Made by a program: the position numbers and the translations under genes
Source of the DNA: UBA3537 sp964219345
Lineage (GTDB): Bacteria; Bacteroidota; Bacteroidia; Flavobacteriales; Flavobacteriaceae
Length of the DNA stretch: 31,646 bases
Direction of reading: 5' to 3'
NCBI GenBank assembly: GCA_964219345.1
Contig: CAXPPN010000012.1
Coordinates: 1 to 31,646, forward strand
Shown: positions 1 through 8,632 of the stretch, piece after piece
How the letters are laid out: each line of letters starts with the position of its first letter
How positions within the stretch are numbered: position 1 is the first letter of the stretch
The notes under the pieces: generated by a model
The model's database searches: none
What the model was told of the DNA's origin: nothing
Seen by the model: only the letters and a program-made list of their open reading frames with translations

Positions 1-2151
1 ATCGGGTTGAACAAAGACCAATTGGCCATCACTAGCTTTGGCCATCAATAGCATCCCTTGGCTTTCAACACCACGTAGGGCTCGTGGTTTGAGGTTGCAC
101 AAAACGGTTACTTTTTGTCCTATTATAGTATCGGGCGTATAAAACTCTGCAATCCCCGAAACAATGGTACGGGTTTCGGTACCAATATCAACCTGTAGAA
201 CCAATAGTTTTTTGGTTTTAGGCATTTTTTTGGCGGCGACAATTGTTCCTATTCTTAAATCCATTTTTGAAAAATCTTCAAAAGGTATATTGGATTTTTG
301 AGGCACAGCAGTTGTCGCTGCTGCATTGGCCGTTTTGCTGTCTTGTAGTTTTTTGAGTTGCGCTTCAATTTGAGCATCTTCTATTTTGGAAAATAATAAA
401 GACGCTGGGCCAATAGTATGTCCTGCTGGAAGGAGAGGTTTGGACGATGACGATGACGATGACGCTGACGCTGAAATAAATTCAGCGTGACATTTGGGTG
501 CTGATGTGACATTCTTACTATCATTGTCACCCTGTTGGTCATGCTGTACTGAAACGAGTTCAGTATGACTCTCTATATTGTCAACCTGAGCTTGCCTCAG
601 GTTCAGCATCGGTTTCAGGGCAAGCATTTGTTGTAGCTTTTTGGCGGTAAACGGCAAAAAGGGTTCGGAAAGTATCGCTAATCCTGCGGCAATTTGTAGC
701 GCCGTATTCATAATGGTTTTTACGCGTTCTGGATCTGTTTTAATAAGTTTCCAAGGCTCTTGGTCGGCCAAATATTTGTTGCCCACACGGGCCAAATTCA
801 TCAACTCCTGACTGGCTTCTCTAAAACGAAAACGCTCCAAAGAAGTTTCCAAAACTTTTGGGGTCTGTTGTAGCGTATCTAAGGCTTCTTTATCGGCTGC
901 TGTCAATTGGGTTACCGTAGGAATTTTACCGTCATAATATTTATGTGTAAGCACCATTACCCGATTGATAAAATTACCATAAATGGCGACAAGTTCATTA
1001 TTATTTCTTGCTTGAAAATCTTTCCAAGTAAAATCGTTGTCTTTGGTTTCTGGTGCGGTAGCAGTTAAAACATAACGCAATACATCTTGCTGATTTGGAA
1101 AATCTTTTAAATAATCGGGTAACCATACCGCCCAATTTTTGGAGGTGGATAATTTTTGACCTTCTAGGTTTAAAAATTCATTGGCGGGGACATTTTGAGG
1201 TAAAATGTAGCTGCCTTCTGCTTTGAGCATGGCTGGAAAAATGATACAATGAAATACAATATTGTCTTTTCCAATAAAGTGCAGCAAGGTGGTGTCTTTG
1301 TCTTTCCAATAGGGTTCCCAATCTTTACCCTTGGCTTTGGCCCATTCTTTTGTGGACGAAATATAACCAATTGGCGCATCAAACCATACATAAAGCACTT
1401 TGCCATCGGCTTCTTTCACAGGAACAGGAATTCCCCAATCGAGATCGCGCGTTACCGCTCTTGGACGCAACCCATCATTAATCCATGACATGCATTGCCC
1501 ATAGACATTGGGTTTCCAATCGGCTTTATGGTCTTTGCCAATCCATTGTTTTAAAAAATCTTCGTGTTTGTCGAGAGGTAAATACCAATGCTTAGTGGAT
1601 TTTAATTCGGGAACATTACCTGTAATGGCCGATTTTGGATGGATCAAATCGGTGGCATTGTGGCTTGTTCCACAAGCTTCACATTGATCGCCATAACTTT
1701 CGGTATGACCACATTTTGGGCAAGTTCCAATGACAAAACGATCGGCCAAAAACTGTTGTGCCTCACTATCGTAAAGTTGATTGGTGGTTTCCTCTAAAAA
1801 TTCTCCTTTTTGATGTAAGGTATTAAAAAAATCTGAAGCGGTGTCGTGATGAATAGCTGCAGAAGTTCGTGAATAATTGTCAAACGAAATTCCAAATTCA
1901 TTAAACGAATCTTTTATGATTTTATGGTAACGATCCACCACTTCTTGTGGGCTGATGCCTTCTTTTTTGGCTTTAATAGTAATGGGCACACCGTGCTCGT
2001 CACTCCCACAAATAAAGGCCACATCGTGTCCTTTTAGACGTAAGTATCGTGCATAAATATCGGCTGGCACATAAACCCCTGCCAAGTGACCAATATGTAT
2101 AGGGCCGTTGGTATAGGGTAAAGCTGCAGTAAGCGTGTAACGTTTTGACAT
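1..2151 (-). CDS. metG: Methionyl-tRNA synthetase (partial, 3' end outside window)
   Basis: Charges tRNA-Met with methionine in the cytoplasm. It starts at an ATG (2149-2151) and stays open for 717 codons to the window edge. Visible motifs are the class I signature HIGH at residues 19-22, a zinc knuckle of the CPKCGH...CEACG type near residues 144-160, and the KMSKS-equivalent KLSTS at 333-337. A helical anticodon-binding domain follows up to about residue 510. A C-terminal EMAPII/Trbp111-like tRNA-binding domain begins near residue 629 (KMDLRIGTIVAAK). Between these two domains, residues about 513-571 are extra sequence encoded by palindromic repeats and a Ser-rich microsatellite; see the repeat entry. 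The flanking parts align with normal flavobacterial MetG from memory, and the frame is unbroken, so the enzyme is probably active. It is divergent from the LD-carboxypeptidase gene. Confidence 0.97.
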   Translation of the reverse strand, partial: MSKRYTLTAALPYTNGPIHIGHLAGVYVPADIYARYLRLKGHDVAFICGSDEHGVPITIKAKKEGISPQEVVDRYHKIIKDSFNEFGISFDNYSRTSAAIHHDTASDFFNTLHQKGEFLEETTNQLYDSEAQQFLADRFVIGTCPKCGHTESYGDQCEACGTSHNATDLIHPKSAITGNVPELKSTKHWYLPLDKHEDFLKQWIGKDHKADWKPNVYGQCMSWINDGLRPRAVTRDLDWGIPVPVKEADGKVLYVWFDAPIGYISSTKEWAKAKGKDWEPYWKDKDTTLLHFIGKDNIVFHCIIFPAMLKAEGSYILPQNVPANEFLNLEGQKLSTSKNWAVWLPDYLKDFPNQQDVLRYVLTATAPETKDNDFTWKDFQARNNNELVAIYGNFINRVMVLTHKYYDGKIPTVTQLTAADKEALDTLQQTPKVLETSLERFRFREASQELMNLARVGNKYLADQEPWKLIKTDPERVKTIMNTALQIAAGLAILSEPFLPFTAKKLQQMLALKPMLNLRQAQVDNIESHTELVSVQHDQQGDNDSKNVTSAPKCHAEFISASASSSSSSSKPLLPAGHTIGPASLLFSKIEDAQIEAQLKKLQDSKTANAAATTAVPQKSNIPFEDFSKMDLRIGTIVAAKKMPKTKKLLVLQVDIGTETRTIVSGIAEFYTPDTIIGQKVTVLCNLKPRALRGVESQGMLLMAKASDGQLVFVQPD
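440..617. repeat. Cluster of three palindromic repeat units inside metG, plus a GACGAT microsatellite
   Basis: Three imperfect palindromes sit side by side. Unit 1, about 463-495, has arms CGCTGAA and TTCAGCG around ATAAA. Unit 2, about 535-575, has arms ACTGAA and TTCAGT around ACGAG, with outer GTCAT and ATGAC. Unit 3, about 580-617, has arms AACCTGAG and CTCAGGTT around CTTGC. A repeated GACGAT/GACGCT tract lies at about 444-472. On the metG strand these read as CHAEFISAS, SHTELVSVQHD, LNLRQAQVD and a run of serines. CHAEFISAS/HAELVSAS is, from memory, the usual translation of a short palindromic repeat dispersed in Bacteroidota genomes. The inserted codons separate the anticodon-binding and C-terminal tRNA-binding domains of MetG without breaking the frame. 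Confidence 0.75.
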
Positions 2152-2169
2152 TTTTTCAGACTGTAAGGA

Positions 2170-2177
2170 CAAAAATA
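2170..2177 (-). promoter_or_regulatory. Probable metG promoter, -7 element
   Basis: On the minus strand this reads TATTTTTG, a full match to the Bacteroidota -7 consensus TAnnTTTG, 18 bases upstream of the metG ATG. I see no convincing TTG -33 element at the expected distance. Confidence 0.45.
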
Positions 2178-2244
2178 CACAAATAAAGCAGCAATTTAAA
2201 CAGAACAAAGGAGATTTTTATATCTTTACAAAAAGCCCTTAAAA

Positions 2245-3258
2245 ATGTATTTTAAAACACTAATATGGTTTGTGCTTTTTACGAGCTGCACACACAGTAA
2301 AACCTCTACGATGAATGCTCAAACACCTCCATCTACTCCATCAGAAAAATTTTATACGCCAGACTATCTAAAAAAAGGAGATACGGTTGTTATTGTTGCA
2401 CCAGCCGGTATTTTAAAAGGGCGACAACAGGCCATTGAGGAGGCCCAAAACCTTTTGAAAAGTTGGGAACTTGTTCCAATTTTGGGTCAACATGTTTTTG
2501 CTCAAAACCATCATTTTTCGGGGACAGATGCCCAGCGTCAATCGGATATGCAATGGGCTTTGGATCACCCCAATGCAAAGGCCATTTGGTGTGCACGTGG
2601 GGGTTATGGAAGTGTGCGTATTTTGGACAACTTGAATTTTGATGCCTTTAAAAAACAGCCCAAATGGCTGATTGGTTATTCGGATATTACTGCGCTTCAT
2701 AACAGAGTACAACTACTTGGTTTTGAGAGCATTCATGGCATGATGGCGGTCAATATGGAAGACGACCGAAAAGCAATTTCTTCATCAATTGAATCGTTAA
2801 AATCGAGTCTTTTTGGAACGCTAAACGCCTATCAAATTGAAGCGCAAAACAGCAATCGAAAAGGCAGCGCTACAGGGGTTTTGGTTGGTGGAAATTTAAC
2901 CTTATTGGCGAGTCAACTTGGAAGTGCTTCGCAATTGGATACGCGTGGAAAAATTTTGTTTATTGAAGACATTGGCGAATACAAATACCATATCGATCGG
3001 ATGCTACAAAGCTTGAAACGAGCGGGTTGTTTTGAGCAGTGTGTTGGAGTCCTTGTTGGCGATATGACAAAAATAAAACCCAATAGCACGGCTTGGGGCA
3101 GTAGCGTTGAGCAGCTTATCTTGGAGGTGCTAAAACCCTATGATATTCCTGTTGCTTTTGGTATGCCCGCTGGTCACGAACTTGATAATCGTGCCCTTAT
3201 TTTTGGTCGAAAAATTACTTTAACTGTAACTGCTAATGACACCCAAATCACCTTTTAA
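2245..3258 (+). CDS. LD-carboxypeptidase, peptidase family S66, probable lipoprotein
   Basis: Likely cleaves the L-D bond of murein tetrapeptides during peptidoglycan recycling or remodelling. The 337-residue length is normal for S66. The N terminus has a short hydrophobic stretch ending FTSC (Cys15), so it may be exported as a lipoprotein; a later start at Met23 (MNAQ) would give a soluble protein. S66 landmarks are the substrate-pocket motif RGGYGS, the nucleophile region GYSDITALH with Ser146, the glutamate segment FIEDIGE, and the C-terminal AGHELDNRALIFG that carries the catalytic histidine. Family membership is clear; the exact substrate is inferred. It is followed 14 bases later by a yraN stump on the same strand. 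Confidence 0.9.
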   Translation: MYFKTLIWFVLFTSCTHSKTSTMNAQTPPSTPSEKFYTPDYLKKGDTVVIVAPAGILKGRQQAIEEAQNLLKSWELVPILGQHVFAQNHHFSGTDAQRQSDMQWALDHPNAKAIWCARGGYGSVRILDNLNFDAFKKQPKWLIGYSDITALHNRVQLLGFESIHGMMAVNMEDDRKAISSSIESLKSSLFGTLNAYQIEAQNSNRKGSATGVLVGGNLTLLASQLGSASQLDTRGKILFIEDIGEYKYHIDRMLQSLKRAGCFEQCVGVLVGDMTKIKPNSTAWGSSVEQLILEVLKPYDIPVAFGMPAGHELDNRALIFGRKITLTVTANDTQITF

Positions 3259-3272
3259 ACTCTCCTACACCT

Positions 3273-3407
3273 ATGAGCAATTCTTATCAATTGGGCAGTA
3301 AAGGCGAAGCCGAAGCTACACGGTTTTTGACACAAAACAACTATAGTATTGGTTCAAGAGTTTATTTTCTTCTGAGCTCACATATTCCAAACCCGTTTCT
3401 TGATTAA
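3273..3407 (+). pseudogene. Truncated yraN-like gene (UPF0102), N-terminal stump
   Basis: The frame starts ATG at 3273 and reads MSNSYQLGSKGEAEATRFL followed by TQNNYSI. This matches the start of YraN/UPF0102 proteins (typical pattern LGxxGExxAxxxLxxxGYxI), small nuclease-fold proteins of unsettled function that are usually around 120 residues. After about codon 26 the homology stops at position about 3350, and the frame continues through antisense sequence of the neighbouring gene to a stop at 3405-3407. The catalytic-core region normally following (the ..KAEIDII.. segment) is absent. It is therefore a broken gene. Its position directly after the LD-carboxypeptidase gene fits an original ldcA-yraN pair. 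Confidence 0.65.
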
Positions 3408-3702
3408 ATTTTAGTTCAATATCTTCTTTAGCATTGTACATGACATCAAAATTATATACCTCTTGAGGCATCGCATAGACCAAGCGGTACATCCCGCTGC
3501 TAATGGTACTATCCAAAGCCATGGTTAAATGACCATCATCATCAAATTTGGCATGTGTGGTATAGGACAGGTTTTTGGGGTTGATTTTGTAGAGAATAGC
3601 TATTTCAAAATTTTCGGCTGGTGTGAATGTAGCACGGAGTTCATGTTGTGCCCAAAGCATGGGCATACACAACATAAAAACAAACAAAGTAGATTTAGTC
3701 AT
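3316..3702 (-). pseudogene. Truncated secreted protein, N-terminal fragment
   Basis: A Sec signal peptide (MTKSTLFVFMLCMPMLWAQ) is followed by about 100 residues that look like a beta-rich domain. I chose the Met at 3702 because it gives a compact signal peptide; an upstream ATG at 3729 is possible. The text (TFTPAENFEIAILYKINP, LDSTISSGMYRLVYAMP) recalls the N-terminal domain of flavobacterial secreted thioredoxin/TlpA-like proteins of roughly 400 residues encoded beside mfd; this is from memory and moderately sure. After LLNQYYS the frame runs into antisense yraN sequence and stops at 3316. Any C-terminal thioredoxin domain is missing. It lies just downstream of mfd on the same strand. Confidence 0.55.
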
Positions 3703-3732
3703 GGGTATTATTTTAAACATAAATATCAAAAA

Positions 3733-6700
3733 TCAAGCCATTATTTGATGCAAAAACTGCAGCCCCTCCTGAATGGAATTTACTTTATTAAAAGTTAACA
3801 GCAACCGCAAACCACTGCGTGTTTGTTTTTCTTTAAGAGCACAAGTTTTTGGATGCTTTTGTACATATTTTAAAAGTGTTGAAAATTGAGAGGAGTCAAA
3901 GAATTTACTGGTCTGGTCTGGAATAAAATACCCTACCATTTTGTGTTGTTTCATCATTATTTTTTCTAACCCAAATTGCATACCAATCCATTTCATTTTG
4001 ACACTGTCAAACAAATCAACAACTTCTGTTGGTAATGGCCCAAAACGGTCGATGACTTCCGCTTCAAATGTTTTGAGTTCAGCATCAGTTTTTAGGTCAT
4101 TTAGGGTTGTATATAGCCGTAGACGTTCCGATATATTATTGACATAATCATCGGGGAAAAGTAAAGAAAAATCGGTGTCAATCGTCAATTCTTTGACATA
4201 GGTTTTTGAAGTATCTTCTGTATTGAACAAGTGTTCAAATTCATTTTCTTTGAGCTCCTCAATGGCTTCGTTTAGGATTTTTTGATAGGTTTCAAATCCA
4301 ATATCATTGATAAACCCACTTTGTTCGCCACCTAGTAAATCTCCTGCTCCGCGAATTTCAAGGTCTTTCATGGCAATATTAAATCCACTTCCCAAAGCTG
4401 TATATTGCTCCAAAGCAGAAATACGCTTTCGTGCATCATCGGTCATAGCATGATAGTCGGGTGTAATGAAATAACAAAATGCTTTTTTATTGCTTCGCCC
4501 TACTCGTCCTCGCATTTGGTGAAGGTCGCTAAGGCCAAAATTATTCGCATTATTGATAAAAATTGTATTGGCATTTGGCACATCTAAACCACTTTCTACA
4601 ATAGTTGTACTGACTAATACATCGAACGCGCCATCCATAAAATCGAGCATCAATTGTTCTAGTTTTTTTCCATCTAATTGCCCATGACCAACCGCAATTT
4701 TGGCATCAGGCACCAACCGTTGGAGCATTCCGGCAACTTCTTTAATGTTTTCTATACGATTATGAATAAAAAACACTTGTCCTGCTCTTTGAATTTCATA
4801 ACTGATTGCATCACGAATGATGGATTCAGTTAGTCGAATTACTTGACTTTCAATAGGAAAACGATTGGGTGGCGGTGTAGTAATTACCGAAAGATCACGC
4901 GCAGCCATAAGACTAAACTGAAGGGTTCGAGGAATTGGGGTTGCTGTTAATGTCAGTACATCAACATTTTCTTTTAAAGTCTTTAATTTTTCTTTGACTG
5001 CTACGCCAAATTTTTGTTCTTCATCAACTATTAAAAGTCCTAAATCCTTAAAATTCACAGCCTTGTTAACCAATTGGTGTGTTCCAATTATAATGTCAAT
5101 TTGACCATTTTCTAATTGCTCAAGAGTTTGGCGTTTTTGCTTGGCGGTTTTAAATCGATTTAAGTAATCTATAGTAACCGGAAACTCTTTTAAACGATCT
5201 TTGAATGTTTTGGCATGCTGAAAGGCCAAGATTGTAGTAGGAACCAAAACAGCAACCTGTTTGCCATTATCTACCGCTTTGAATGCAGCACGAATGGCGA
5301 CTTCTGTTTTACCAAAGCCCACATCACCACAAACCAAACGGTCCATAGGACGCTCGCTTTCCATATCCTTTTTGATATCGGCAGTAGCCGTAATTTGATC
5401 GGGGGTGTCTTCATACACAAAAGAGGATTCCAACTCCAATTGCATGGCACTATCGGGACGGTATTGATAGCCTTTTTGTAGCTTTCGTTTCGCATACAAT
5501 TGAATAAGATTAAATGCGATCTCTTTTACGCGAGATTTGGTTTTTTGTTTTAGTGTTTTCCAGGCTTTGCTTCCTAATTTATAAATTTTTGGCGCCTTAC
5601 CATCTTTACCATTAAATTTCGTGATTTTATGCAACGAATGAATGCTAAGATATAGCACATCACGTTCACCATAAATTAACTTAATGGCTTCTTGAAGTTT
5701 ACCCTCTACATCTATTTTTTTGAGTCCCCCAAAGCGCCCTATCCCATGATCGATATGTGTGACATAGTCGCCTACTTCAAGACTGTTCAACTCCCGTAAA
5801 GTAATGGCTTGTTTTTTTGAAAAACCGTTTTTCAGATGGAATTTATGATACCTCTCAAAAAGTTGATGATCGGTATAACACACAATTTTGTTGTCATGAT
5901 CTATAAAACCTTGGTGCAAAGACAATACAAGCGTTTTGTAATGAACAACCGTTTCTTGCTCTTCAAAAATATCGTGAAAACGTTGTGCTTGTTGCGTATT
6001 GGCACAACAAATTATAGTTTGATAACCATCATTGTGGTGTTGATTCAAATCTTGAATGAGCAAATTGAATTGTTTATTGAATGAGGGCTGAGGACTTGTT
6101 TCAAAATATAATGCATTTGAACTGCTTTCTTGAAACAATACATCCTGTCCAAATTCTACAACTGAAAATTGAGGCAATAGGTCTTTAAAAATTTGCCCTG
6201 TACAAAACAAATCTGATGGCTCACTTTGTTTTACAGTATGTTCTAGCTTATCGAATGCTATAGTTGCTTTTTCAAACAATAAATCCATACACCCTATAAG
6301 TGCGGGTAAATTGGAAGAGAATATAATGGTCTCTTTTGAAATATACTCTAAAAACCCAACCCGTTTTTCATTATGGTGTTTGTGCTCTATATTGGGAATA
6401 ATTTGAAGAGCATTGTGTGTATTTAATGATAGTTGAGATGCAATATCAAAGGTACGAATACTCTCAACCTCATCGCCAAAAAACTCGATCCTATAGGGTG
6501 TATCATGTGCAAACGAAAACACATCAACAATACCACCACGAACAGAAAACTCTCCAGGGTCAGTCACAAAATCAACCCGTTTGAAATGGTATTCAAAGAG
6601 AAGGTTATTGATAAATTCTATACTTAAATTATCCCCAGAATTGATTTTAAAAGTGTTGCGATTGAGTTCTTTTTTGGAAAGCACCTTTTCAAAAAGTGCA

Positions 6701-7077
6701 TCGTGATAGGTCACCAATAATGCTGGTTTTTTTCTGCTATTTATTCTATTAAGAACCTCGGCTCGAAGTAAAACATTGGCATTGTCTGTTTCTTCAATTT
6801 CGTAGGGTCTTCGATAACTTCCAGGATAAAAAAGCACATCCTCTGTGGGTAAAATCAGTTCTAAATCATTCAGATGAAAAGCAGCGGCTTCTTTGGAATC
6901 AAAAACCAGTAAAAAAGGTTTTTTTTGTTGGCGAAATGCTGCTGCAATTGTAAACGAAAACGCAGAACCTATAAGGCCTTTGAGTTGTGTTTTTTGTTGA
7001 GTAATGGACACAGCATCGCACAGTTTTTGAAGTTTCAAAGACTGTAAAAATTTTTGAGAAAGCTCACTTTTGCTCAA
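3733..7077 (-). CDS. mfd: Transcription-repair coupling factor
   Basis: Mfd removes RNA polymerase stalled at DNA lesions and recruits UvrA for nucleotide excision repair. The 1114 residues cover the normal architecture: N-terminal UvrB-like module (about 1-330), RNA-polymerase interaction domain (GDYVTHIDHGIGRFGGLKKI, about 430-450), helicase domain 1 with Walker A GDVGFGKTE (about 583-592) and the Walker B DEEQKFG (about 683), helicase domain 2 with the translocation motif region (MRGRVGRSNKKAFCY), and the C-terminal TRCF domain. The start is a TTG (7075-7077) immediately preceded in frame by TAG; no in-frame ATG exists near the N terminus, so the non-ATG start is well supported. It has its own promoter in the divergent gap with the TerB-like gene. 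Confidence 0.97.
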   Translation of the reverse strand: MSKSELSQKFLQSLKLQKLCDAVSITQQKTQLKGLIGSAFSFTIAAAFRQQKKPFLLVFDSKEAAAFHLNDLELILPTEDVLFYPGSYRRPYEIEETDNANVLLRAEVLNRINSRKKPALLVTYHDALFEKVLSKKELNRNTFKINSGDNLSIEFINNLLFEYHFKRVDFVTDPGEFSVRGGIVDVFSFAHDTPYRIEFFGDEVESIRTFDIASQLSLNTHNALQIIPNIEHKHHNEKRVGFLEYISKETIIFSSNLPALIGCMDLLFEKATIAFDKLEHTVKQSEPSDLFCTGQIFKDLLPQFSVVEFGQDVLFQESSSNALYFETSPQPSFNKQFNLLIQDLNQHHNDGYQTIICCANTQQAQRFHDIFEEQETVVHYKTLVLSLHQGFIDHDNKIVCYTDHQLFERYHKFHLKNGFSKKQAITLRELNSLEVGDYVTHIDHGIGRFGGLKKIDVEGKLQEAIKLIYGERDVLYLSIHSLHKITKFNGKDGKAPKIYKLGSKAWKTLKQKTKSRVKEIAFNLIQLYAKRKLQKGYQYRPDSAMQLELESSFVYEDTPDQITATADIKKDMESERPMDRLVCGDVGFGKTEVAIRAAFKAVDNGKQVAVLVPTTILAFQHAKTFKDRLKEFPVTIDYLNRFKTAKQKRQTLEQLENGQIDIIIGTHQLVNKAVNFKDLGLLIVDEEQKFGVAVKEKLKTLKENVDVLTLTATPIPRTLQFSLMAARDLSVITTPPPNRFPIESQVIRLTESIIRDAISYEIQRAGQVFFIHNRIENIKEVAGMLQRLVPDAKIAVGHGQLDGKKLEQLMLDFMDGAFDVLVSTTIVESGLDVPNANTIFINNANNFGLSDLHQMRGRVGRSNKKAFCYFITPDYHAMTDDARKRISALEQYTALGSGFNIAMKDLEIRGAGDLLGGEQSGFINDIGFETYQKILNEAIEELKENEFEHLFNTEDTSKTYVKELTIDTDFSLLFPDDYVNNISERLRLYTTLNDLKTDAELKTFEAEVIDRFGPLPTEVVDLFDSVKMKWIGMQFGLEKIMMKQHKMVGYFIPDQTSKFFDSSQFSTLLKYVQKHPKTCALKEKQTRSGLRLLLTFNKVNSIQEGLQFLHQIMA

Positions 7078-7093
7078 CTAAAACTAATTTTTG

Positions 7094-7131
7094 CAAATAT
7101 AAAACAATAGAACATCCCTAGCACAAAAAAA
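7094..7131 (-). promoter_or_regulatory. mfd promoter
   Basis: Minus-strand -7 element TATATTTG (7094-7101) and a T-rich TTTTTTTG at 7124-7131, separated by 22 bases. This fits the Bacteroidota TTG-N17-23-TAnnTTTG pattern. The predicted transcript would begin only a few bases before the TTG start. Confidence 0.55.
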
Positions 7132-7175
7132 TAATTTCAAAACAGAACATTATTACCATTTTTTAAAAAAATATG

Positions 7176-7183
7176 TAGGTTTG
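7176..7183 (+). promoter_or_regulatory. Probable promoter -7 element of the TerB-like gene
   Basis: TAGGTTTG is an exact TAnnTTTG match, 25 bases before the ATG at 7209. No clear -33 TTG is seen upstream. Confidence 0.4.
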
Positions 7184-7208
7184 TAGCTCACCCCAAAACT
7201 AAAATGAT

Positions 7209-7630
7209 ATGACTTTTTCCGAATTATTCGACAGTGGATTCAAAAAACGTAATCAAGACCATTTTGCAGCAATTGTACGTATTGCTATGGATGACAATGT
7301 CATCACCGAAGAAGAAAAGGGGTTTTTGGATCGTTTAGCCAGAAAATTAGACATTTTAAAATTGGTGTATGATGCCATTTTAGAAGATTATAAATCGCAT
7401 CCCATTAATCCTCCGATTACTTCGGAACGACGTTTGGAGCGTTTATTTGATTTAGCAAGAATGGTATATGCAGACCATATTAAAGATGAACATGAAGTTC
7501 TAATTTTGACAAAAATTGCTGTGGGTCTAGGCTATAAAAAAACACAGAAGATATTGTTAATAAAGCCCTTGATATTGTGGCAGATACTTCAATTGATGTT
7601 GAAGAATTTAAAGAAAAAATGAAAAAATAG
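7209..7630 (+). CDS. TerB-like family protein with probable C-terminal frameshift
   Basis: A small, helical, acidic protein resembling the TerB (tellurite-resistance B-like) fold: RIAMDDNVITEEEKGFLDRL and YADHIKDEHEVLILTKIAV carry the two DxxxxxxE helix-loop segments of the family. A metal-linked or signalling role is only inference. As written the frame stops at 7622 with the tail KKTQKILLIKPLILWQ. If one A is added to the A7 run at 7536-7542, the reading becomes NTEDIVNKALDIVADTS followed by IDVEEFKEKMKK and stops at TAG 7628-7630, which looks like a proper amphipathic TerB C terminus. I give the extended end. The cause is either a homopolymer sequencing error or a real truncating mutation. 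The gene converges on tesB with no visible terminator. Confidence 0.65.
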
Positions 7631-7637
7631 TAGGGCT

Positions 7638-8510
7638 TTAAACTTTGCGTTCTCCAAGGATTCGCATCAAGCCTTCTTGTGCAACGGAAACAATTAAGGT
7701 TCCATTTTTATCAAAAATACTGCCTCTAGAAAACCCTCTGGAGTTGGAAGCGCTTGGACTGTCTATTGAATACAACAACCAATCGCTCAAATCAAAATCG
7801 CGATGAAACCAAATGGCATGATCCAAACTGGTATAAAACACTTCTTTGGTGTTGAGTAATTCGCGATGCGGCATAGACGCTGGACGAAGGATATTGTAAT
7901 CTGATGCATAGGCCAAAAGTTGGTGCTGTAAGGGTTTATTTTTTCCAATTTCTTCCACCGTTTTAAACCAAATATTATCATATGGCGGGCTATTTTTTAC
8001 CAACTTAGATAGCATATCATCCACTGGTTTAAACTGAAATATTTTAGGCAAAGATGCTTTGTAGCGTTTGTATGTGGTTGGCAAAATAGTTTTAAACCTC
8101 TCAATCTGCTCTTCACTTTTAATAAGATTTTGTGGTGGCAATACGTTGGGCATTGCAATTTGATGATCCACACCATCTTGGACCTTTTGAAAAGAAGCAG
8201 ACATATTGAAAATTGCTTTTTCATTTTGAAATGCTACTACACGTCGTGTTGTAAAACTTCCACCGTCTCTAATCACATCAACTTCGTATTTTATAGGGAT
8301 ATTGAGGTCTCCACCCAAAATAAAATAGGCATGCATAGAATGCACAAATCGGTCTTCTGGAACAGTCTGATAGGCCGCATAAAGCGATTGGGCCAAAACC
8401 TGGCCTCCAAACACCCTGCCCCAAGGGGCGCTGTAATTGTTACCAATAAAGGTGTGGTCGTTGATTTTTTTTAGTGTAATTAATGCGATAAGTTCTGAAA
8501 GGGCATTCAT
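7638..8510 (-). CDS. tesB: Acyl-CoA thioesterase II
   Basis: Hydrolyses acyl-CoA to free fatty acid and CoA. At 290 residues it has the double hot-dog length of TesB. Motifs: the N-terminal WGRVFGGQVLAQSL, HSMHAYFILGGD, RDGGSFTTRRVVAFQ in the first hot-dog; then SLDHAIWFHR, SPSASNSRGFSRG and VSVAQEGLMR in the second. These last three hold the Asp, Ser/Thr and Gln that form the TesB catalytic triad (family knowledge). The start ATG at 8508-8510 precedes a good -7 element. Physiological substrate range is not visible from sequence. It stands alone, convergent with the TerB-like gene. Confidence 0.93.
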   Translation of the reverse strand: MNALSELIALITLKKINDHTFIGNNYSAPWGRVFGGQVLAQSLYAAYQTVPEDRFVHSMHAYFILGGDLNIPIKYEVDVIRDGGSFTTRRVVAFQNEKAIFNMSASFQKVQDGVDHQIAMPNVLPPQNLIKSEEQIERFKTILPTTYKRYKASLPKIFQFKPVDDMLSKLVKNSPPYDNIWFKTVEEIGKNKPLQHQLLAYASDYNILRPASMPHRELLNTKEVFYTSLDHAIWFHRDFDLSDWLLYSIDSPSASNSRGFSRGSIFDKNGTLIVSVAQEGLMRILGERKV

Positions 8511-8526
8511 AGATGATTATTTTTTG

Positions 8527-8534
8527 CAAAAGTA
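8527..8534 (-). promoter_or_regulatory. Probable tesB promoter -7 element
   Basis: Reads TACTTTTG on the minus strand, an exact TAnnTTTG match, 16 bases upstream of the tesB ATG. No matching -33 element found. Confidence 0.4.
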
Positions 8535-8632
8535 GTATATTTATGATTTTAACATCATAAAATTAAACCTAATAAAGTGTTAATTTTATGTAACATTTTT
8601 GGCGTTTTTTCGTCTAAAAGCAAACAAATTTT

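Noticed and set aside
444..472. The GACGAT tract as a CRISPR or VNTR locus on its own
   Set aside because: It is a short in-frame microsatellite of only a few 6-base units next to the palindromes, with no spacers.
440..620. metG being a pseudogene because of the repeat insertion
   Set aside because: The frame is open through all three palindromes and the normal protein resumes on both sides, so an enlarged but complete enzyme is more likely.
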